64,000 nt of DNA. Source: Pleionea litopenaei (GTDB taxonomy: Bacteria; Pseudomonadota; Gammaproteobacteria; Enterobacterales; Kangiellaceae). The first letter of the stretch is position 1; each line of letters begins with the position of its first letter. The stretch lies in NCBI RefSeq assembly GCF_031198435.1, contig NZ_CP133548.1, forward strand, positions 372,001-436,000, in the 5' to 3' direction. A program made the translations under genes and the position numbers. The notes below the pieces were generated by a model. That model was given only the letters and a program-made list of their open reading frames with translations. It was not told the origin of the DNA and made no database searches. Positions 10,336 through 19,134 of this stretch are shown piece after piece.

Positions 10336-10680
10336 ATGAAAGTTGATGATATTCGAGTGTTTGTTCCAAGTCGAGATTTCGACGAGTCCAAGGCCTTTTA
10401 TAGCGAACTTGGTTTTGCCAAAGAAGATATAAATGATGAACTAGTTTTGTTTACAAGTGGTGAATGTTCTTTCTTTTTGCAGCGTTATTATCACGAAGAG
10501 TTTGCGAAGAATCTAATGCTTCAGCTTACGGTTCTCGATATAGAGGATACCTTCAAACTTGTCTCGAGTTTGGAAGGCTTTGAAATTAGACATAGTCAGT
10601 TGAGAGTTGAACCTTGGGGGCGTGTTTTCAATCTCTGGGGGCCGTCTGGTGAGTTATGGAATATCACTGAGTTTGATTGA
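10336..10680 (+). CDS. Glyoxalase/bleomycin-resistance (VOC) superfamily protein
   Basis: 114 residues. One vicinal-oxygen-chelate module: the opening DIRVFVPSRDFDESKAFYSELGF and the closing VEPWGRVFNLWGPSGELWNITEF are typical beta-alpha-beta-beta-beta patterns. Proteins of this size work as dimers. Substrate cannot be inferred. It sits between the crotonase gene and a hydroxylase gene flanked by repeats; base composition is somewhat AT-richer than the flagellar genes. Confidence 0.8.
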   Translation: MKVDDIRVFVPSRDFDESKAFYSELGFAKEDINDELVLFTSGECSFFLQRYYHEEFAKNLMLQLTVLDIEDTFKLVSSLEGFEIRHSQLRVEPWGRVFNLWGPSGELWNITEFD

Positions 10681-10705
10681 GACCTATATTTTTTAAGAAC
10701 TAAAT

Positions 10706-10737
10706 TTTCGCGTAGCTTAGCGAAGCTTAATCCAACG
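10706..10737 (+). repeat. REP-like palindromic element, copy 1
   Basis: TTTCGCGTAGCTTAGCGAAG followed by CTTAATCCAACG contains the small palindrome AGCTT-AGCG-AAGCT. It matches, with differences, the element at 11358-11411 (TTCGCGTAG, then GCG-AGC, TAAYCCAAC). The two copies bracket the dioxygenase gene. Confidence 0.6.
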
Positions 10738-10810
10738 CATTTAAGCCAGTTTTTACACAGTTGGCAATCTTTATCTGACTTGTATCGAGTAAGTAGCAGA
10801 GAATTTTAAT

Positions 10811-11350
10811 ATGATTAAATATGATAACGGAGTGTTTGTTGTTAACGATTTTCTAACTCCAAAGGAATGCTCAGATTTAATTGCAAGGAGTGAACAAATT
10901 GGATATCAGCGATCTAAAATTCAATCGAGTTTAGGTGAAGTTGAATCGACATCTATTCGCAATAATGAGCGTATTCTTTTCGATGATTTTGATCTTGCAA
11001 AAGAGTTATTTAATAAGCTGGAAGAGTACCTTCCAAAAGATATTGACTCTTGGGTACCCAGTGGACTCAATGAAAAGTTCCGTTTTTATCGATATGAGGG
11101 TGATCAGTATTTTAATTGGCATGTTGATGGTTCGTTTAAACGAGATTATTTCGAAGTTAGTAAACTGACGATGTTAATTTATTTGAATAATGACTTCGGA
11201 GACGGCGAAACAGAGTTCGATGATATGAAAATACAGCCAAAAACCGGAATGTTAATGGTGTTTCCACATAAATTAAGACATCAAGGGGTTTCTCCTACTG
11301 ACGGCGTTAAATATGTTCTTCGCACAGATGTTATGTACTCAAAACCCTAG
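10811..11350 (+). CDS. 2-oxoglutarate/Fe(II) dioxygenase, prolyl-4-hydroxylase-like
   Basis: 179 residues, a single double-stranded beta-helix domain. Iron ligands are His104 and Asp106 (NWHVDGSF) and His157 (KLRHQG). Arg171 (YVLRTDVMY) sits where these enzymes bind the 2-oxoglutarate carboxylate, in place of the Lys found in many prolyl hydroxylases. It most likely hydroxylates a protein or small-molecule side chain; the target is unknown. Palindromic repeats lie on both sides (10706-10737 and 11358-11411), suggesting insertion or accessory status. Confidence 0.85.
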   Translation: MIKYDNGVFVVNDFLTPKECSDLIARSEQIGYQRSKIQSSLGEVESTSIRNNERILFDDFDLAKELFNKLEEYLPKDIDSWVPSGLNEKFRFYRYEGDQYFNWHVDGSFKRDYFEVSKLTMLIYLNNDFGDGETEFDDMKIQPKTGMLMVFPHKLRHQGVSPTDGVKYVLRTDVMYSKP

Positions 11351-11357
11351 GGTAATG

Positions 11358-11411
11358 TTTCGCGTAGGTTGGGTTAGCGGAGCGTAACCCAACGTAACCC
11401 AACTTAACCCA
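11358..11411 (+). repeat. REP-like palindromic element, copy 2, with tandem half-copies
   Basis: GTTGGGTTA (11368-11376) and TAACCCAAC (11385-11393) form a 9-bp inverted repeat around GCGGAGCG. The right arm is then repeated in tandem: GTAACCCAAC at 11384-11393 and 11394-11403, and a degenerate TTAACCCAAA at 11404-11413. It lies just after the dioxygenase gene and before the end of flgN, so it may also stop transcription from either side. Confidence 0.75.
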
Positions 11412-11420
11412 AAATAACGA

Positions 11421-11903
11421 CTAAGCTTTGGCCGCAGAAATATTTATTGGCGTTTGTTGAGCTTTACCTTTGGCGGTATACGTCGTCAGATTATTGGGTC
11501 GAAGCGATTGTTTGAAAATGTTAATGGTTCGCTCAAGACTTTTTTGCGACAGTGTAATAATTCGACCATTAATTTCATTTTGCGTTTTGCATTTAAACAT
11601 GAGCTCTTTCAAATTATTCCAAATGATTTTTAAACCATCTTCTTGCCCAATCTGTTGCTCAAATAATTGGCTGTGATTTTTCATTAAGGGCTTAATGCCA
11701 AATATGTTTAATCGCTGAGTGGCTGATTTCTCTATCTGATCAAGCGTTGATGCTTTGTCTTTGAGTAGACCTTCAAGAGACGCGAGCTCTTGCTTTTCGT
11801 AGCAGGCTTGCTCATTAACTAATAACTCATAAAGTTTTTGAGTTAAATTAATCTCATGATTCAACGCGGTTGTTAAGTAATCTTTTACGTTTTGCTCTAA
11901 CAT
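11421..11903 (-). CDS. flgN: Flagellar export chaperone FlgN
   Basis: 160 residues, helical. FlgN-type proteins bind the hook-filament junction proteins FlgK and FlgL before export. Identification rests on the helical pattern (LYELLVNEQACYEKQELASLEGLLKDKASTL split over helices) and on its position directly after flgM in the order flgA-flgM-flgN, as in other gammaproteobacteria. Sequence alone is only weakly diagnostic, as usual for FlgN. Confidence 0.88.
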   Translation of the reverse strand: MLEQNVKDYLTTALNHEINLTQKLYELLVNEQACYEKQELASLEGLLKDKASTLDQIEKSATQRLNIFGIKPLMKNHSQLFEQQIGQEDGLKIIWNNLKELMFKCKTQNEINGRIITLSQKSLERTINIFKQSLRPNNLTTYTAKGKAQQTPINISAAKA

Positions 11904-11906
11904 GAT

Positions 11907-12221
11907 CTATCTCACTCTGCTGTAGCCGACTTCGAAGTCGAGCATTTTGCTAGCGACGCGTTCGTTTTCTATTTCGTAACGTCCTTCATCGATTTTTTCT
12001 TTAACGGGATCAACACGGCTTCGGTCAACGGCAGGTTGAGCCATCATTTGTTGAATCATCGCGCCAATCATTGACGCTTTGCCGGTGAGCTCGACTGAAT
12101 CGATCGCGGTATCGCTTCCGCTTTCGCTATCATCAGAGATTTTTCGCCCTTTAACCTTTTGGTTTTGCGTGGTTGCACCGGAAAGTTTCCCTGTTGATAC
12201 TTGTTTAATATCTATCGCCAT
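11907..12221 (-). CDS. flgM: Anti-sigma28 factor FlgM
   Basis: 104 residues. FlgM holds sigma28 (FliA) inactive until it is exported through the finished hook. The N-terminus MAIDIKQVSTGKLSGATT and the C-terminal helices (VKEKIDEGRYEIENERVASKMLDFE) match the family; the C-terminal half is the sigma-binding part. It is three bases from flgN and 52 from flgA. Its targets should be the sigma28-type promoters found before both flagellins, fliD, the sulfotransferase and hsbA. Confidence 0.92.
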   Translation of the reverse strand: MAIDIKQVSTGKLSGATTQNQKVKGRKISDDSESGSDTAIDSVELTGKASMIGAMIQQMMAQPAVDRSRVDPVKEKIDEGRYEIENERVASKMLDFEVGYSRVR

Positions 12222-12273
12222 AAATTAAAACTCTCTCCAAATTGACCCCGTTAATGTTTGAGTTCTCTGCCAA

Positions 12274-13002
12274 TTACTTTTGAGCACTCAACATTAAACT
12301 GACCGATACTTTTCTACTAGCAACAACTGTTCCACGAATTATTCGCTTGGAGTTAGCGTTTTTAACGCGAACGGTTTCACCATAGTGTCCGTCTTCAAGC
12401 GCTTCACCTTCCATCGAGACCGAGAAAGCACTGTTTTGAGCAATCACCGCTAGCTTGTCACCTTTGCAAACCATGCAGGCCATTGCCGATGTTGCTGGCT
12501 GTCCTACACGAGCGTTTTGTTTCAAGATTGAGCCGACAATCTCTTCTTTGCGATTTAAGGTCACGACTCGAAATCTACTTATCTCTATCGGCTCAATGGC
12601 CAAATCTTTAGCACTAATTACTTGTCCTTTGCGTAAGGGACGCTTAAAGACCACTGTTGGTTGATAAATTTGTACGGCAACAGGTACATAAATATGCCAA
12701 CTTACGGCACCAACGCACCGCACACCCAAAACAGAATTGCCTTTTAAATCAGTGCCTTGAGGGATAAAGCCGGTAAGTGGTTGATCGCACTTTGCTAATC
12801 GAAGTCGAGGGTCGACTTTTCCAACGGTAATTTTCACACGACTGGAATCGGTGGATTCTTGAGCGGCAGAATAGTGGCTTTCTAGGAAAGACTTTGCCGT
12901 ATCACGGATCTCTTTTACGTTTTGAATCGTCGACGCATTCCCATGAGCGCCTCCGATCATTCCTAAGCTAAGTATGAATGTTAAAAAGTGACCAAATTTC
13001 AT
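12274..13002 (-). CDS. flgA: Flagellar P-ring assembly chaperone FlgA
   Basis: 242 residues with an N-terminal signal peptide (MKFGHFLTFILSLGMIGGAHG). It acts in the periplasm to help FlgI form the P ring. The SAF-domain part (YQPTVVFKRPLRKGQVISAKDLAIEPIE) and the C-terminal GEALEDGHYGETVRVKNANSKRIIRGTV stretch are characteristic. It is divergent from cheV across 233 bases in which I could not assign a promoter. Confidence 0.95.
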   Translation of the reverse strand: MKFGHFLTFILSLGMIGGAHGNASTIQNVKEIRDTAKSFLESHYSAAQESTDSSRVKITVGKVDPRLRLAKCDQPLTGFIPQGTDLKGNSVLGVRCVGAVSWHIYVPVAVQIYQPTVVFKRPLRKGQVISAKDLAIEPIEISRFRVVTLNRKEEIVGSILKQNARVGQPATSAMACMVCKGDKLAVIAQNSAFSVSMEGEALEDGHYGETVRVKNANSKRIIRGTVVASRKVSVSLMLSAQK

Positions 13003-13235
13003 AAGCTTGTGCCATTTTTATTGAAATAATTTTAAGTAGAAATTTATCGCAAATAGTCAGTTTTCGACTATTCTTAGGGATAACAGGGTTAACAAGGCCT
13101 GTTCCTAACAATAAATTCAGCTTAAACGCGTTAATTTATTTGAACGTTAACCAGAACAATGCAATGAGTGTGCCTAAAGTTTTTAGGTGCAGAATGCCTA
13201 AGCAAAAATGCAGCGGTGAAAGGCGGGGGAGCGCA

Positions 13236-14162
13236 ATGTCCAGTATTTTAGATAGTGTTAATCAGCGAACGCAGATGGTCGGTCAAAATCGACTCGAGCT
13301 GTTGTTGTTTAAACTGCGTGGACGACAGGTTTACGGTATTAACGTATTTAAGGTTCGGGAAGTGTTACAGTGCCCAGAACTAACTCAACTACCGCAACGA
13401 CATGCGGTCGTCCGAGGTGTGGCGCATATTCGCGGGCAAACCATTTCAGTCATGGATCTTAGCCTTGCCACTGGAGGACCTCCATTAGAAAATATTCATA
13501 ATTGCTTTGTGATTATTGCCGAATACAATCGTGCAGTGCAGGGTTTTTTAGTCAGCTCTGTTGAGCGCATAGTGAACATGAACTGGGGAGATATTCACCC
13601 ACCACCGAAGGGCAGCGGTCGAGACCATTATTTAACAGCGGTGACTGAAATCGACAAGCAATTGGTCGAAATTATTGACGTCGAAAAGATACTGGCTGAA
13701 ATCACACCGGCGAGTGACATCGTGTCACAAGAGGTGATCCAAAAGTCTGCAGGCAGAGAGCCGCAAGACAAGATTGTACTTATTGCAGACGACTCATCGG
13801 TTGCGCGGAATCAGATAAAGAGAACCGTCGAGCAGCTTGGAATGAAAGTGGTTACCAAGAAAGACGGGCGAGAGGCGCTCGACTTTTTGAAAGACTTGGT
13901 GGACGAAGGTAAGCGAGTAAACGATGAAATTTTATTGTTAATTTCAGACATTGAAATGCCAGAAATGGACGGATATACCTTAACGGCAGAAATTCGAGGG
14001 AACGAAAGTTTGAAAGACTTGTGGGTGTTGTTACATACTTCACTGAGCGGCGTGTTCAACCAGGCGATGGTTCAAAAAGTTGGAGCCAATGACTTTATAC
14101 CCAAGTTTAATCCTGACGAACTGGCCAGCAGTGTACAAAAACGATTGGAACTCGATCAATAA
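13236..14162 (+). CDS. cheV: Chemotaxis coupling-receiver protein CheV
   Basis: 308 residues: CheW-like coupling domain (about 1-170) followed by a response-regulator receiver domain with phospho-acceptor Asp238 (LLISDIEMPEMDG). It couples receptors to CheA and adapts the array by its phosphorylation. The ATG at 13236 gives the family N-terminus MSSILDSVNQRTQMVGQNRLELLLF and follows an AGGCGGGGGAG ribosome binding site; the frame is open upstream to 13140. The order cheV-cheR next to flgA-flgM-flgN matches Pseudomonas and Vibrio polar systems. Confidence 0.95.
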   Translation: MSSILDSVNQRTQMVGQNRLELLLFKLRGRQVYGINVFKVREVLQCPELTQLPQRHAVVRGVAHIRGQTISVMDLSLATGGPPLENIHNCFVIIAEYNRAVQGFLVSSVERIVNMNWGDIHPPPKGSGRDHYLTAVTEIDKQLVEIIDVEKILAEITPASDIVSQEVIQKSAGREPQDKIVLIADDSSVARNQIKRTVEQLGMKVVTKKDGREALDFLKDLVDEGKRVNDEILLLISDIEMPEMDGYTLTAEIRGNESLKDLWVLLHTSLSGVFNQAMVQKVGANDFIPKFNPDELASSVQKRLELDQ

Positions 14163-14182
14163 CATCAGGAGCTGTTTCGTCG

Positions 14183-15010
14183 ATGATCATCTCTTCTGAC
14201 GAGTATCAAGCGTTCAGGGATCTTCTGAACCAAAAAACCGGAATTTTGCTCGGGGAAAATAAGCAGTATTTAGTTGCGAGTCGTCTTACATCGTTTCTAC
14301 GTGAACAACAAATAGAAACCTTCTCAGACTTCATGGCGCGATTAAAGCAGCCCTTTAGCGATAAAATTTTGCAACAGGTCATAGACCGAATGACCACTAA
14401 TGAAACCTTGTGGTTTCGCGATGGTTTTCCTTTTGATTATCTTTTGAATTCCATTTTGCCAGAAATAAAAACCAACGGCGGTAGCCGATGCAATATTTGG
14501 TGCGCAGCCTGTTCATCTGGCCAAGAACCTTATTCGATTGCAATAGCGGTGGATGAAGCATTGAAAAGTGGTACTCGAGCAAAACTGCCCATGCAAATTG
14601 ATATTTTCGCGACCGATATATCCAGTCGGATGCTCGAGCAAGCTAAGCGAGCGGAGTATCAATCTCTTGAAATCACCCGCGGGTTATCGCCAATTCGTCA
14701 GAAAAACTATTTCACGCAAAGTGAGAATACCTTCTCGCTCAAACCTGAGGTGCGCAGCCGTGTTAGGTTCGCAACGCTCAACTTAATGACAACGCCATAT
14801 CGTGCCGGTGGACCGTTTGATGTTATTTTCTGCCGAAACGTACTGATTTATTTTTCGGGTGAACTGAAAGAGCAAGTCATTAATGGTTTGGCTGACTGTC
14901 TCAAACCCGGAGGTTATTTATTCTTAGGAGCCTCTGAATCTATGCCGCACTCAATTAAATCCTTTGAAATGGTTCGTTGCAACCCAGGTCTGGTTTATCG
15001 TAAGAAATAA
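14183..15010 (+). CDS. cheR: Chemoreceptor glutamate methyltransferase CheR (first copy)
   Basis: 275 residues. It transfers methyl from S-adenosylmethionine to receptor glutamates. The N-terminal helical CheR domain (about 1-75) precedes the SAM-binding domain with NIWCAACSSGQEPYSIA, FATDISSRML and the conserved DVIFCRNVLIYF. It follows cheV by 20 bases with CAGGAG as ribosome binding site. A second cheR lies in the chemotaxis cluster at 53090. A GCCGCT-TTG-AGCGGC hairpin at 15098-15112 follows the gene. Confidence 0.95.
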   Translation: MIISSDEYQAFRDLLNQKTGILLGENKQYLVASRLTSFLREQQIETFSDFMARLKQPFSDKILQQVIDRMTTNETLWFRDGFPFDYLLNSILPEIKTNGGSRCNIWCAACSSGQEPYSIAIAVDEALKSGTRAKLPMQIDIFATDISSRMLEQAKRAEYQSLEITRGLSPIRQKNYFTQSENTFSLKPEVRSRVRFATLNLMTTPYRAGGPFDVIFCRNVLIYFSGELKEQVINGLADCLKPGGYLFLGASESMPHSIKSFEMVRCNPGLVYRKK

Positions 15011-15197
15011 CTCGCCGCGTTGAGCAGGGGTACATTCCTTGCCGTGTCTAGGGTTTGTCTCTATTTAAGTTTCGATGTTATTCATTAGAATCATATTGCC
15101 GCTTTGAGCGGCTTCTCATTGCCGCTTTTCGATTTCTTCGCGCTAGATAATCATAAAATACTATATAAAACATGCAGTTACTAAGTCTCTTAATAGC

Positions 15198-15213
15198 TGG
15201 CATAGGTATTGCT
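15198..15213 (+). promoter_or_regulatory. Sigma54 promoter for the flgB operon
   Basis: TGGCATAGGTATTGCT matches the -24/-12 consensus with GG and GC exactly ten bases apart. It lies 95 bases before the flgB start. FleQ is the expected activator, inferred from polar-flagellum systems. Confidence 0.88.
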
Positions 15214-15307
15214 GTAATCGATACAAAGTTATTAGTTAATACATCGTGGCTTTTAAAATTCAGGGTCTAAATAAAGGCTCTAAGAAAGCTAAAACTGGGA
15301 GAACGGC

Positions 15308-15712
15308 ATGGCCATTTCATTCGATAAAGCGCTGGGTATTCATGAGCACACTTTATCGTTGCGTGCGAAACGAGCAGAAGTGATCGCGAATAACATTGCG
15401 AACGCAGACACGCCTGGGTTTAAGGCACAAGAGCTAGATTTTCAATCGGCCCTGAATAATGTGATGTCACAAGAGGGCTTTAAAGGCTTAACCAAAACCC
15501 ATGAAAAACATTTTAGTAGCCGTACTGGTGAGCTAGGCCCTGGGGCGGTTAAGTATTTAGTGCCTGATCAGCCCGATACAGGAGACGGAAACACAGTCGA
15601 TAGTCAAAAAGAAATCGCTAAATACGGTCGGAACGCATTGGAGTATCAAACCACATTGCAGTTCTTGAGTAATAAATTCAAAGGCATTTCAAAAGCATTA
15701 AAGGGTGAATAA
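15308..15712 (+). CDS. flgB: Flagellar proximal rod protein FlgB
   Basis: 134 residues. It forms part of the proximal rod inside the periplasm. The N-terminal signature [18 protein letters not shown] and the C-terminal helix ([20 protein letters not shown]) that form the rod coiled coil are both present. It is the first gene of the flgBCDEFGHIJ run, behind a sigma54-type promoter, with GGGAG as ribosome binding site. Confidence 0.97.
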   Translation: MAISFDKALGIHEHTLSLRAKRAEVIANNIANADTPGFKAQELDFQSALNNVMSQEGFKGLTKTHEKHFSSRTGELGPGAVKYLVPDQPDTGDGNTVDSQKEIAKYGRNALEYQTTLQFLSNKFKGISKALKGE

Positions 15713-15714
15713 CG

Positions 15715-16131
15715 ATGGCGCTGTATAACATCTTCGACATTTCTGGATCTGCGATGAGCGCGCAAAGTGTTCGTTTGAATACGACGGCAAGCAATATGGC
15801 GAACGCAGAGAGCGTTGCTAGTAGTGTTAATGAAACTTACAAAGCACGGCATCCTGTGTTCAGCGCGGTCTATCAATCGGTTAATGGCAGCCCTTATGCT
15901 GGCGCCGGCGTTGATGTGGTTGGCGTTGTCGAAAGTGCCGCAGAGGCTCGTGTTAAGTATCAGCCAGACAATCCGATGGCCGATGAAAATGGGAATGTTT
16001 ATTTGCCAAACGTCAACATTGTCGAAGAGATGGCAAACATGATTTCTGCATCACGTAACTATCAAGCCAATGTACAAATTGCCAGCACTGCGAAAACACT
16101 TTTGCAGCGAACTTTAACCTTGGGCCAATAA
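15715..16131 (+). CDS. flgC: Flagellar proximal rod protein FlgC
   Basis: 138 residues. Proximal rod subunit. It has the family N-terminus (FDISGSAMSAQSVRLNTTASNMANAESV) and the C-terminal VNIVEEMANMISASRNYQANVQ helix shared by rod and hook proteins. It follows flgB by two bases, so the pair is translationally close. Confidence 0.97.
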   Translation: MALYNIFDISGSAMSAQSVRLNTTASNMANAESVASSVNETYKARHPVFSAVYQSVNGSPYAGAGVDVVGVVESAAEARVKYQPDNPMADENGNVYLPNVNIVEEMANMISASRNYQANVQIASTAKTLLQRTLTLGQ

Positions 16132-16153
16132 TTGAAAACGTCGGAAACTGATT

Positions 16154-16840
16154 ATGACCACGATAAATAATGAAACTAGCTCACTTTATAACGACCTTGG
16201 CTTGAACCGCGAAGAGAACCTCAATAACGGTAAAAAAGATCAACTTGGTCAATCGGATTTCTTGGCGCTGTTAACAACACAATTGGCGAATCAAGATCCT
16301 TTTGATCCGCTTGATAATAAAGAGTTCATTGCGCAAATGGCTCAGTTCTCAAGCCTTTCGGGAATGGAAGAGTTAAATACCAACTTTAATACGCTTGCGA
16401 CATCGTTGACGGGTAGCCAAGCATTGCAAGCGTCTGCACTTGTCGGTCGATCTGTCATGGTGCCAACCAGTGTCGGGTATTTACAGCAAGGTCAAAGCAT
16501 TGAAGGTCGCTTAAGTTTGCAACAGTCAACGCAAGATATCTGGGCTGAAGTTAAAGACAGTTCTGGCCAGGTAGTGCGTCGATTTGAAATAGGAAGCTAC
16601 AGCCAAGGCGATTTAGATTTTGCTTGGGATGGACTGAGCGATAACGGAGAAGCGATGCCTGAAGGAGCTTATTCTATCAACGTGTTTGGTCGCGTTGGTG
16701 GTTCAACGGAACAATTAGGTACCGTGATTAAAGCGCAAGTCAATAGTGTGAATTTAGCCGGATCGAATGGCCAGGTAGTGTTGAACTTAACTGGGCTCGG
16801 TTCCGTTAATTTAGGCGACATCGATGAAATAGGTTTGTAG
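16154..16840 (+). CDS. flgD: Hook cap protein FlgD
   Basis: 228 residues. FlgD caps the growing hook and is discarded once the hook is complete. The conserved N-terminal core (QSDFLALLTTQLANQDP and the following FIAQMAQFSSLSGME) directs export and assembly, and the C-terminal half has the FlgD Ig-like/tudor domains (FAWDGLSDNGEAMPEGAYS). It follows flgC in the same operon. Confidence 0.96.
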   Translation: MTTINNETSSLYNDLGLNREENLNNGKKDQLGQSDFLALLTTQLANQDPFDPLDNKEFIAQMAQFSSLSGMEELNTNFNTLATSLTGSQALQASALVGRSVMVPTSVGYLQQGQSIEGRLSLQQSTQDIWAEVKDSSGQVVRRFEIGSYSQGDLDFAWDGLSDNGEAMPEGAYSINVFGRVGGSTEQLGTVIKAQVNSVNLAGSNGQVVLNLTGLGSVNLGDIDEIGL

Positions 16841-16911
16841 GTTAAGAAATCGTTTTAACAAGTTTTTATCAAATTTAAATTTAATAACGACAGTGTCGGG
16901 AGAAGTAGAAA

Positions 16912-18192
16912 ATGTCATTTAATACAGCACTGAGTGGTCTGAATGCGGCCCAATCTGATTTAAATGTTACCAGTAATAATATTGCTAACGTATCTACCAC
17001 GGGGTTTAAGTTCAGTCGCGCTGAGTTTGGCGATATTTTCGCAACTTCAACGCTCGGCAGTTCAAAAACCGCGATTGGTAACGGTGTTATTTTAAGTAAC
17101 GTTGCACAGCAGTTTAACCAAGGTAACTTAGAGTTTACTTCTAACACCTTAGATCTTGCTGTTTCAGGTCAGGGTTTCTTTGTATTAGAGCCCAGTCAAA
17201 ATAATGAGAATTTATCGTTCACACGTGCCGGTGAATTTGGCGTGGATGCCAATGGTTTTGTGGTCAATTCATCGGGTGCTCGATTACAAGTGTTTCCAAC
17301 GAATCCCGATGGAACCGTAACCGCAACCGCTTTATCAAGCACTCAGCCATTGCAAATTCCACAGTCAGCGGGTTCTCCTACCATGACAACAGAAATTGAA
17401 GTCGGGGTGAACTTGCCTGCAAATGCATCTGGACTCGATGTAAACTTATTTGACCCACTTTCACCGACAACGTTTAGTGCATCAACCTCATCAACAATTT
17501 TCGATTCGTTAGGTGAGAGTCATATTGCCACTATGTATTACGTTAAAGACGCTGCAACTCCTAATACATGGGCAGCTTACTATTATGTCGATGGAAATCC
17601 GGTGGATATTGCTGGTGGTACACCAGGATCGGGTGGCCAGTTATATCACACCGTTGAATTTGATGCGGCGGGTAGCTTTCAACAAACGACACCTGCAGCG
17701 CCAACCAGTGCTGCGCTAGGTTTTACCAATGGTTCGAACGCCGCGCAAACGATTACGTTTGATTATGCTAACAACAGCCCAACGCAATTTGCGTCTCCAT
17801 TCACGGTAAACACGCTCGATCAAAATGGCGCAACCATTGGACGTTTGGCGGGCATAGAAATTAGTGAGACCGGAACCGTTCGAGCGAATTTCACCAATGG
17901 TCAATCTAATTCAATTGGTAAAATTGCCTTGGTTCGTTTTGCAAATCCACAAGGGTTGTCGCAATTAGGTAACAATGCATGGTCAGATACGATCGATTCA
18001 GGGCAACCACTTGCCGGTGAAGCATTAACCTCAAGTTTCGGTCAGATTCGCTCAGGCGCTTTAGAAACGTCAAACGTTGATCTAACTTCTGAGCTGGTCA
18101 ACTTGATCACGGCGCAACGAAACTTTCAGGCCAACGCACGAACCATAGAAACAAACAATCAGGTCACCCAGACCATTATTCAGATTCGATAA
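16912..18192 (+). CDS. flgE: Flagellar hook protein FlgE
   Basis: 426 residues, the main hook subunit. N-terminal NNIANVSTTGFKFSRAEFGD and C-terminal ELVNLITAQRNFQANARTIE are the rod/hook axial signatures, with the variable outer domains between. Length is typical. A hairpin GCCAGCGGA/TCTGCTGGC at 18203-18224 follows before flgF and may partly attenuate transcription. Confidence 0.97.
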   Translation: MSFNTALSGLNAAQSDLNVTSNNIANVSTTGFKFSRAEFGDIFATSTLGSSKTAIGNGVILSNVAQQFNQGNLEFTSNTLDLAVSGQGFFVLEPSQNNENLSFTRAGEFGVDANGFVVNSSGARLQVFPTNPDGTVTATALSSTQPLQIPQSAGSPTMTTEIEVGVNLPANASGLDVNLFDPLSPTTFSASTSSTIFDSLGESHIATMYYVKDAATPNTWAAYYYVDGNPVDIAGGTPGSGGQLYHTVEFDAAGSFQQTTPAAPTSAALGFTNGSNAAQTITFDYANNSPTQFASPFTVNTLDQNGATIGRLAGIEISETGTVRANFTNGQSNSIGKIALVRFANPQGLSQLGNNAWSDTIDSGQPLAGEALTSSFGQIRSGALETSNVDLTSELVNLITAQRNFQANARTIETNNQVTQTIIQIR

Positions 18193-18282
18193 TAAAGAAT
18201 AAGCCAGCGGATTAGTCTGCTGGCTCTTCAGTTTGGAAGTTTTAATTGATTCAGTTTTATAAATTATTAACAGGTGTAGTCA

Positions 18283-19023
18283 ATGGATAAGATGGTGTAC
18301 TTAGCGATGTCTGGTGCTAAAGAAAATATGTTAGCTCAGACCAAAACGGCGAATAATTTAGCCAACGCAAGTACGGTTGGCTTTCGAGCCGATCTCCATC
18401 AAGCACGATCAATGCAAGCGTTTGGTGATGGTCATCCTACGCGGGTTTTTTCGTTAACTGAGCGCCCCGGCTATCGTTTTGACAGTGGCGCATTAATGTC
18501 AACGGGAAATGACTTTGACGTTGCAGTCGAGGGCCAGGGTTGGATTGCGGTTCAAGGCGAAAATGGCCTGGAATCCTATACTCGACGTGGCGATTTGAAA
18601 ATTAGTCCGAATGGATTGGTTACCAACGGCGCTGGGCATTTAGTGCTGGGTAATGGTGGTCCTATTGCATTGCCTCCATTCGACAAAGTGGACATCGGCA
18701 ATGACGGTACAATTACAATTCGACCACAAGGGGCGGCCGCGACTGAAGCCGTCGTCGTCGATCGTATCAAGTTGGTTAATCCGAATAATGCCGATTTAAT
18801 GAAGAATGAATTTGGTTTATTCCAACGCAAAGATAATGGTGTTGAACCACCTGATGCGGCCGTGACTTTAGTTACGAAAACACTCGAGAGTAGTAATGTC
18901 AATGCGGTTGAAGAAATGATCAATATGATCAGCTTGTCTCGTCAGTTTGAAATGCAAGTTAAGATGATGAAGACGGCCGAAGAAACTGGACAAGCCGCTG
19001 AGCAACTAGCAAGAATCTCGTAG
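18283..19023 (+). CDS. flgF: Flagellar proximal rod protein FlgF
   Basis: 246 residues. Proximal rod subunit. It has the axial signatures NNLANASTVGFRADL near the N-terminus and VEEMINMISLSRQFEMQVKMM at the C-terminus. Length fits FlgF rather than FlgG, and position before flgG agrees. Confidence 0.97.
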   Translation: MDKMVYLAMSGAKENMLAQTKTANNLANASTVGFRADLHQARSMQAFGDGHPTRVFSLTERPGYRFDSGALMSTGNDFDVAVEGQGWIAVQGENGLESYTRRGDLKISPNGLVTNGAGHLVLGNGGPIALPPFDKVDIGNDGTITIRPQGAAATEAVVVDRIKLVNPNNADLMKNEFGLFQRKDNGVEPPDAAVTLVTKTLESSNVNAVEEMINMISLSRQFEMQVKMMKTAEETGQAAEQLARIS

Positions 19024-19134
19024 ATTTAAAGACACTCATAAAAAGTTGGCATGAAAATAGTATTGTTTTTTTAGTGAATCGTTTTTAACACAGAATTTTA
19101 TCATTGAGCTTTATACAGACATTGGGAGTGAGGT

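Noticed and set aside
19047-19065. TGGCAT-like sequence before flgG as a sigma54 promoter
   Set aside because: The base pair ten bases after GG is GT, not GC, so the -12 element is missing.
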